Shown here in pieces: positions 13,595 to 16,298 of a stretch of 16,298 nucleotides of DNA. The notes beneath the pieces are model-generated. The model made no database searches. It saw only the letters and a program-made list of their open reading frames with translations, and was not told the DNA's origin. The number at the start of each line of letters is the position of its first letter. The stretch's first letter is position 1. A program made the position numbers and the translations under genes. The DNA is from Microbacteriaceae bacterium (GTDB lineage Bacteria > Actinomycetota > Actinomycetes > Actinomycetales > Microbacteriaceae). The stretch lies in contig JAKONM010000048.1 of the NCBI GenBank assembly GCA_022701925.1, forward strand, positions 1-16,298, read 5' to 3'.

Positions 13595-14995
13595 TCAGAC
13601 CGTGAAGCCCCGGTGGCGTCGGAACAGCTTCGAGAGCATCGCCAGCGTCTGCAGGATCGTGACGACCGCCAGGGCCGTCCAGCCCACCGCCAGCAGCGTG
13701 GTCTGGACCGGCGGCAGCAGGTTCAGCCAGCCCCAGCCGAGCACGGCCGCGATCAGGACCACGCCGAGCAGGCCCAGCAGCCAGCCGAAGCCGCCGCCGC
13801 CGCCGTTCTCGGCCTTGGCCTGCGCCGCCCAGTTGTCGCGCTCGGTGCGGGTCAGCACCTGCGTCCACGCCTTCAGGAAGTGGATGCCGCGCAGGAACAT
13901 GTAGATCTCGCCCGGCAGGAAGGCCAGCGCGTACAGCACGTCCCGGGCGGTGTAGCCCTTGATGCTCACGGCGATGCGCAGCGTCAGCAGCACGGAGACC
14001 ACCGGGGGCACGGCCCACCACCAGGCGAACTCGAACGCGCCGATGGAGACGGACGCCGCGGCCAGCGCGACGAAGAGCACCCGCGACATGAGGTTCGTGA
14101 TCATCGCGATGTTCTCGCGCCACCGCAGCCGCAGGTTCGCGTGCAGCGGCTTCTGCAGGATCAGCTCCACGCCGCCGGCGTTCCACTTGACCTGCTGGGC
14201 GTCGAGCGACCGCATGGTGAGCATGGGGCCGACCACCGCGCGGGCCTTCGCCGAGATCTTCGTGCGGTAGCCGGCGGACTTCAGCTGCAGCGACAGCAGC
14301 GAGTCCTCGATCTCCGAGTCGGTCACCCACGGGGTGTCCTGCCGGTTCTCGGCCATCGTGCGCTTCATCGCCTCGATGTTCAGCAGCGAGGCCTGGCCGC
14401 CGAGCACCGCCATGTTGCGCGAGCGCAGCAGGTTGTCCATGTTGAAGCCTGCGAACTGGAAGCGCTGCGAGCGCACGAGGAAGCGCTCCATGCCGGTCTT
14501 CGCCTGCGACTGGTCGAAGCCGTAGATCGCCGAGATGCCGCCGATGCGGCTGTCGGAGAGGATCTCCTCGGTCATGTACTGCACGGCGCGACGGTCGAGC
14601 ACCGTGTCGCCGTCGACCCCGAGCAGGTAGTCGAAGTCCTTGGCCAGGGCGTAGCCGAAGTTCAGCGCGCCCACCTTCTTGTCCGGCACCTCGCCCAGGT
14701 CGATGACCTTGACCTGGCACGTGTACTGGTGGTCGCGGTAGGTGCGGGTGTGCACGCCGTCGTACTCGCGGGCGACGAAGTAGGTCTCGTCCGTGGAGTT
14801 GTTGACGAGCACGAAGACGGCGTCCGGCACGCGGGTCTGACCGAGGATCGACTCGATCGTCGCCGCGATGCTCTCCTCCTCGTTGTACGCCGGGAGGACC
14901 GCGGCGATGCGCACGTCCTGGATGTGACGACGAGTGGGCAGCGTGAGCAGCTGCTCGAGCTGCTGGACGTCCTGACGGACGGAATCGGTGTGCAC
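13595..14995 (-). CDS. Membrane-bound family 2 glycosyltransferase, processive (cellulose/chitin/hyaluronan synthase-like)
   Basis: A 466-residue inner-membrane GT2 enzyme likely to polymerise or transfer a sugar from a nucleotide-sugar for a surface polysaccharide; sugar and product cannot be told. GT-A core: nucleotide-binding AAVLPAYNEEESI (residues 31-43), metal-binding DGD at 128-130 (LLGVDGDTVL), acceptor-site GGQASLL (199-205), catalytic-base region TDSEIEDSLLSLQLKSAGY (225-243, D231 likely base), and QQVKW at 267-271 in the place of Q(Q/R)xRW, with Lys for Arg. Four or more hydrophobic segments follow (about residues 300-335, 350-370, 405-425 and 430-455). The start is GTG 14995. It is monocistronic, with a hairpin after it. 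Confidence 0.9.
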   Translation of the reverse strand: MHTDSVRQDVQQLEQLLTLPTRRHIQDVRIAAVLPAYNEEESIAATIESILGQTRVPDAVFVLVNNSTDETYFVAREYDGVHTRTYRDHQYTCQVKVIDLGEVPDKKVGALNFGYALAKDFDYLLGVDGDTVLDRRAVQYMTEEILSDSRIGGISAIYGFDQSQAKTGMERFLVRSQRFQFAGFNMDNLLRSRNMAVLGGQASLLNIEAMKRTMAENRQDTPWVTDSEIEDSLLSLQLKSAGYRTKISAKARAVVGPMLTMRSLDAQQVKWNAGGVELILQKPLHANLRLRWRENIAMITNLMSRVLFVALAAASVSIGAFEFAWWWAVPPVVSVLLTLRIAVSIKGYTARDVLYALAFLPGEIYMFLRGIHFLKAWTQVLTRTERDNWAAQAKAENGGGGGFGWLLGLLGVVLIAAVLGWGWLNLLPPVQTTLLAVGWTALAVVTILQTLAMLSKLFRRHRGFTV

Positions 14996-15103
14996 GATGG
15001 GGGCTTTCGGGCAGGGCGCGCGCACGGCGGAGAAGGGGGGCCGGCGTCGGCGAGAAGGCGGGCGGTGCTGGGTGGGCACCGCGCTGGCGGCCTGGGGGAG
15101 CCG

Positions 15104-15128
15104 CAGCACTGAATCTAGGAAAGTGCTG
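15104..15128 (-). promoter_or_regulatory. Dyad CAGCACT-N11-AGTGCTG centred on the glycosyltransferase -10 (TAGATT)
   Basis: Perfect 7-bp arms at 15104-15110 and 15122-15128 flank 11 bp that contain minus-strand TAGATT (15117-15112), the only good -10 hexamer upstream of the glycosyltransferase. A repressor bound here would cover the promoter. Transcription from it would give a leader of about 110 nt (15001-15105), which holds no clear ORF or riboswitch I recognise. Confidence 0.45.
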
Positions 15129-15149
15129 GGAACGAGGGGCAGACCCACA

Positions 15150-15205
15150 ACGGGGGACCCCCGTGCGGGGCTCCCAGCGCGCGCCCCCGGGGGCGGTGCT
15201 TGGAT
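15150..15205 (+). promoter_or_regulatory. Photolyase promoter region: TTGGAT -10 and two perfect palindromes
   Basis: TTGGAT (15200-15205) ends 7 nt before ATG 15213, the leaderless layout. Upstream lie ACGGGGG-A-CCCCCGT (15150-15164) and CGCCCCCGGGGGCG (15182-15195), the latter between the expected -35 and -10. There is no TTGACA and no LexA-type GAAC/GTTC box. These may be protein-binding sites or chance products of GC-rich DNA. Confidence 0.4.
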
Positions 15206-15212
15206 CCTGGCC

Positions 15213-16298
15213 ATGCCACGAGAGGACGGTCCGGTCGTCGTCTGGTTCCGCGACGACCTTCGGGTCGCCGACCACCCCGCGCTGCGGCACGCGGCCGACG
15301 GCGGCCGGCCGGTGCTGGCGCTGTTCGTGCTGGACGAGTCGGGCCACGGGTCGCGGCCCCTGGGCGCGGCCAGCCGGTGGTGGCTGCACCACAGCCTGGC
15401 CGGCCTGGCCGCCTCCCTCGAGCAGCGCGGCGCCGCCCTGGTGCTCCGCGAGGGCGAGGCCGAGGAGGAGGTGCGCGCGGTGCTGCGCTCCTCCGGCGCC
15501 GCGGAGCTGGTCTTCAACCGCCGCTGCGGCGAGGGCGAGCGCGGGCAGGACGACCGGGTGCGCCGCGCCGCGGAGGCGGCCGGGGTGCGGGTCGAGACCT
15601 TCACGGCCAACCTGCTGCACGAGCCGGGCGACGTGCTGACCGGCGACGGCGAGCGCTTCGGCGTGTTCACCCCCTTCTTCCGGGCGCTGCAGCGCCAGGG
15701 GCAGCCGCGCGAGCCCCTGGCCGCACCGGCCTCGCTGGCCGGCTTCGAGGGCCGCGTGCACTCCGAGGACCTCGACGCCCTGCGGCTGCTGCCGACCGCG
15801 CCCGACTGGTCGGGCGGCCTGGTGGAGGAGTGGCACCCGGGCGAGAAGGGCGCGCACCGGCGCCTGGACGAGTTCGTGAAGCACCGCCTGCGCGGGTACG
15901 CGGCGCACCGCGACGAGCCGGCGGCCGAGGCCTCGTCGCGGTTGTCGCCGCACCTGAAGTTCGGCGAGCTGAGCCCGTACCAGGTGTGGCACCGCGTGCA
16001 GGCGGCCGAGGCGCCGCCCGCCGTGCGGGAGAAGTTCCTGACCGAGCTGGTGTGGCGCGAGTTCGACTACGACCTGCTCGACCGCAGCCCGGGGCTCGAC
16101 ACCGTGAACGTGCACCGGCAGTTCGACGACTTCCCCTGGGCCGAGGTGGACGACGCGAAGCTGACGGCCTGGCAGCGCGGCCGCACCGGCATCCCCCTGG
16201 TCGACGCGGGCATGCGGCAGCTGTGGCACACCGGCTGGATGCACAACCGGGTGCGGATGGTCGTGGCCAGCTTCCTGGTGAAGAACCTGCGGTACGAC
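15213..16298 (+). CDS. phrB: Deoxyribodipyrimidine photolyase, class I (3' end cut by the window)
   Basis: It repairs cyclobutane pyrimidine dimers with blue light, using reduced FAD. The first 362 residues are present; the usual length is about 450, so roughly 90 are missing beyond the window. N-terminal antenna domain: VVVWFRDDLRVADHPAL at residues 8-24. FAD-binding domain: SSRLSPHLKFGELSPYQVW, LVWREFDYDLL, then the strongly conserved stretch from WQRGRTGIPLVDAGM through RQLWHTGWMHNRVRM, containing the asparagine and arginine that contact flavin and lesion. Sequence fits CPD photolyase rather than cryptochrome. It starts at ATG 15213 with a leaderless-type promoter and is divergent from the glycosyltransferase. 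No lexA box is visible. Confidence 0.95.
   Translation, partial: MPREDGPVVVWFRDDLRVADHPALRHAADGGRPVLALFVLDESGHGSRPLGAASRWWLHHSLAGLAASLEQRGAALVLREGEAEEEVRAVLRSSGAAELVFNRRCGEGERGQDDRVRRAAEAAGVRVETFTANLLHEPGDVLTGDGERFGVFTPFFRALQRQGQPREPLAAPASLAGFEGRVHSEDLDALRLLPTAPDWSGGLVEEWHPGEKGAHRRLDEFVKHRLRGYAAHRDEPAAEASSRLSPHLKFGELSPYQVWHRVQAAEAPPAVREKFLTELVWREFDYDLLDRSPGLDTVNVHRQFDDFPWAEVDDAKLTAWQRGRTGIPLVDAGMRQLWHTGWMHNRVRMVVASFLVKNLRYD

Noticed and set aside
13436..15112. 558-codon plus-strand frame opposite the glycosyltransferase
   Set aside because: It is antisense to a gene with all GT2 motifs, has no recognisable domain, and shows the same low-complexity composition as other shadows.
15113..15212. 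LexA/SOS box upstream of the photolyase
   Set aside because: No GAAC-N8-GTTC-type sequence is present; the palindromes here are G/C runs of a different kind.

Overview
The window is about 16.3 kb of very GC-rich DNA with strong G/C preference at third codon positions, many GTG starts and no sign of foreign DNA. Family-level resemblance of the proteins and several actinobacterial gene orders point to an actinomycete, most likely Micrococcales and probably Microbacteriaceae (inference; no rRNA or tRNA gene is present). Pointers are the histidine phosphatase-redoxin-CcdA-ResB-CcsB operon, a 32-aa bS22 protein beside an HAD-IB hydrolase, and a short archaeal-type AspRS.

Layout, left to right. 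(1) 1-1224: start of an unidentified membrane protein (minus) and divergent menC for menaquinone synthesis. (2) 1258-5816, minus strand: one operon, transcribed right to left, of histidine phosphatase, TlpA/ResA-like lipoprotein, ccdA, resB and ccsB. It supplies reducing power and haem for c-type cytochromes (System II); with menC it makes the left third a respiratory-chain supply region. (3) 5896-8407: aspS and a PerM/AI-2E-type membrane protein. (4) 8424-10136: glutaredoxin-like protein, GNAT acetyltransferase, HAD-IB phosphatase and bS22. (5) 10253-12241: a cysteine-free ArsR-type regulator, a 100-aa orphan domain protein resembling the cytoplasmic tail of cation-diffusion facilitators, tadA (tRNA wobble A34 deaminase) and upp. 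(6) 12242-13594: the least ordinary part. It has a possible 30-codon leader ORF, three small perfect inverted repeats, a winged-helix regulator without a receiver domain, an 11-bp-periodic direct repeat, a candidate small RNA and a strong hairpin. (7) 13595-16298: a processive-type GT2 glycosyltransferase (minus) and a divergent class I photolyase cut by the window end. Their 217-bp intergenic region holds several perfect dyads.

A recurrent signal is the promoter layout. At least eight genes have a TANNNT-like hexamer ending exactly 6 or 7 nt before the start codon, with no Shine-Dalgarno sequence, as expected for leaderless mRNAs; one of these hexamers contains the stop codon of the upstream gene. 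Operon-internal genes and a few others (bS22, tadA, the orphan 100-aa gene, the winged-helix gene) instead rely on coupling or on a visible Shine-Dalgarno. I see no CRISPR array, insertion sequence, prophage gene, rRNA or tRNA. The best candidates for something undescribed are the winged-helix locus (12.2-13.5 kb) and the orphan CDF-tail-like protein; both are hypotheses from sequence pattern only.
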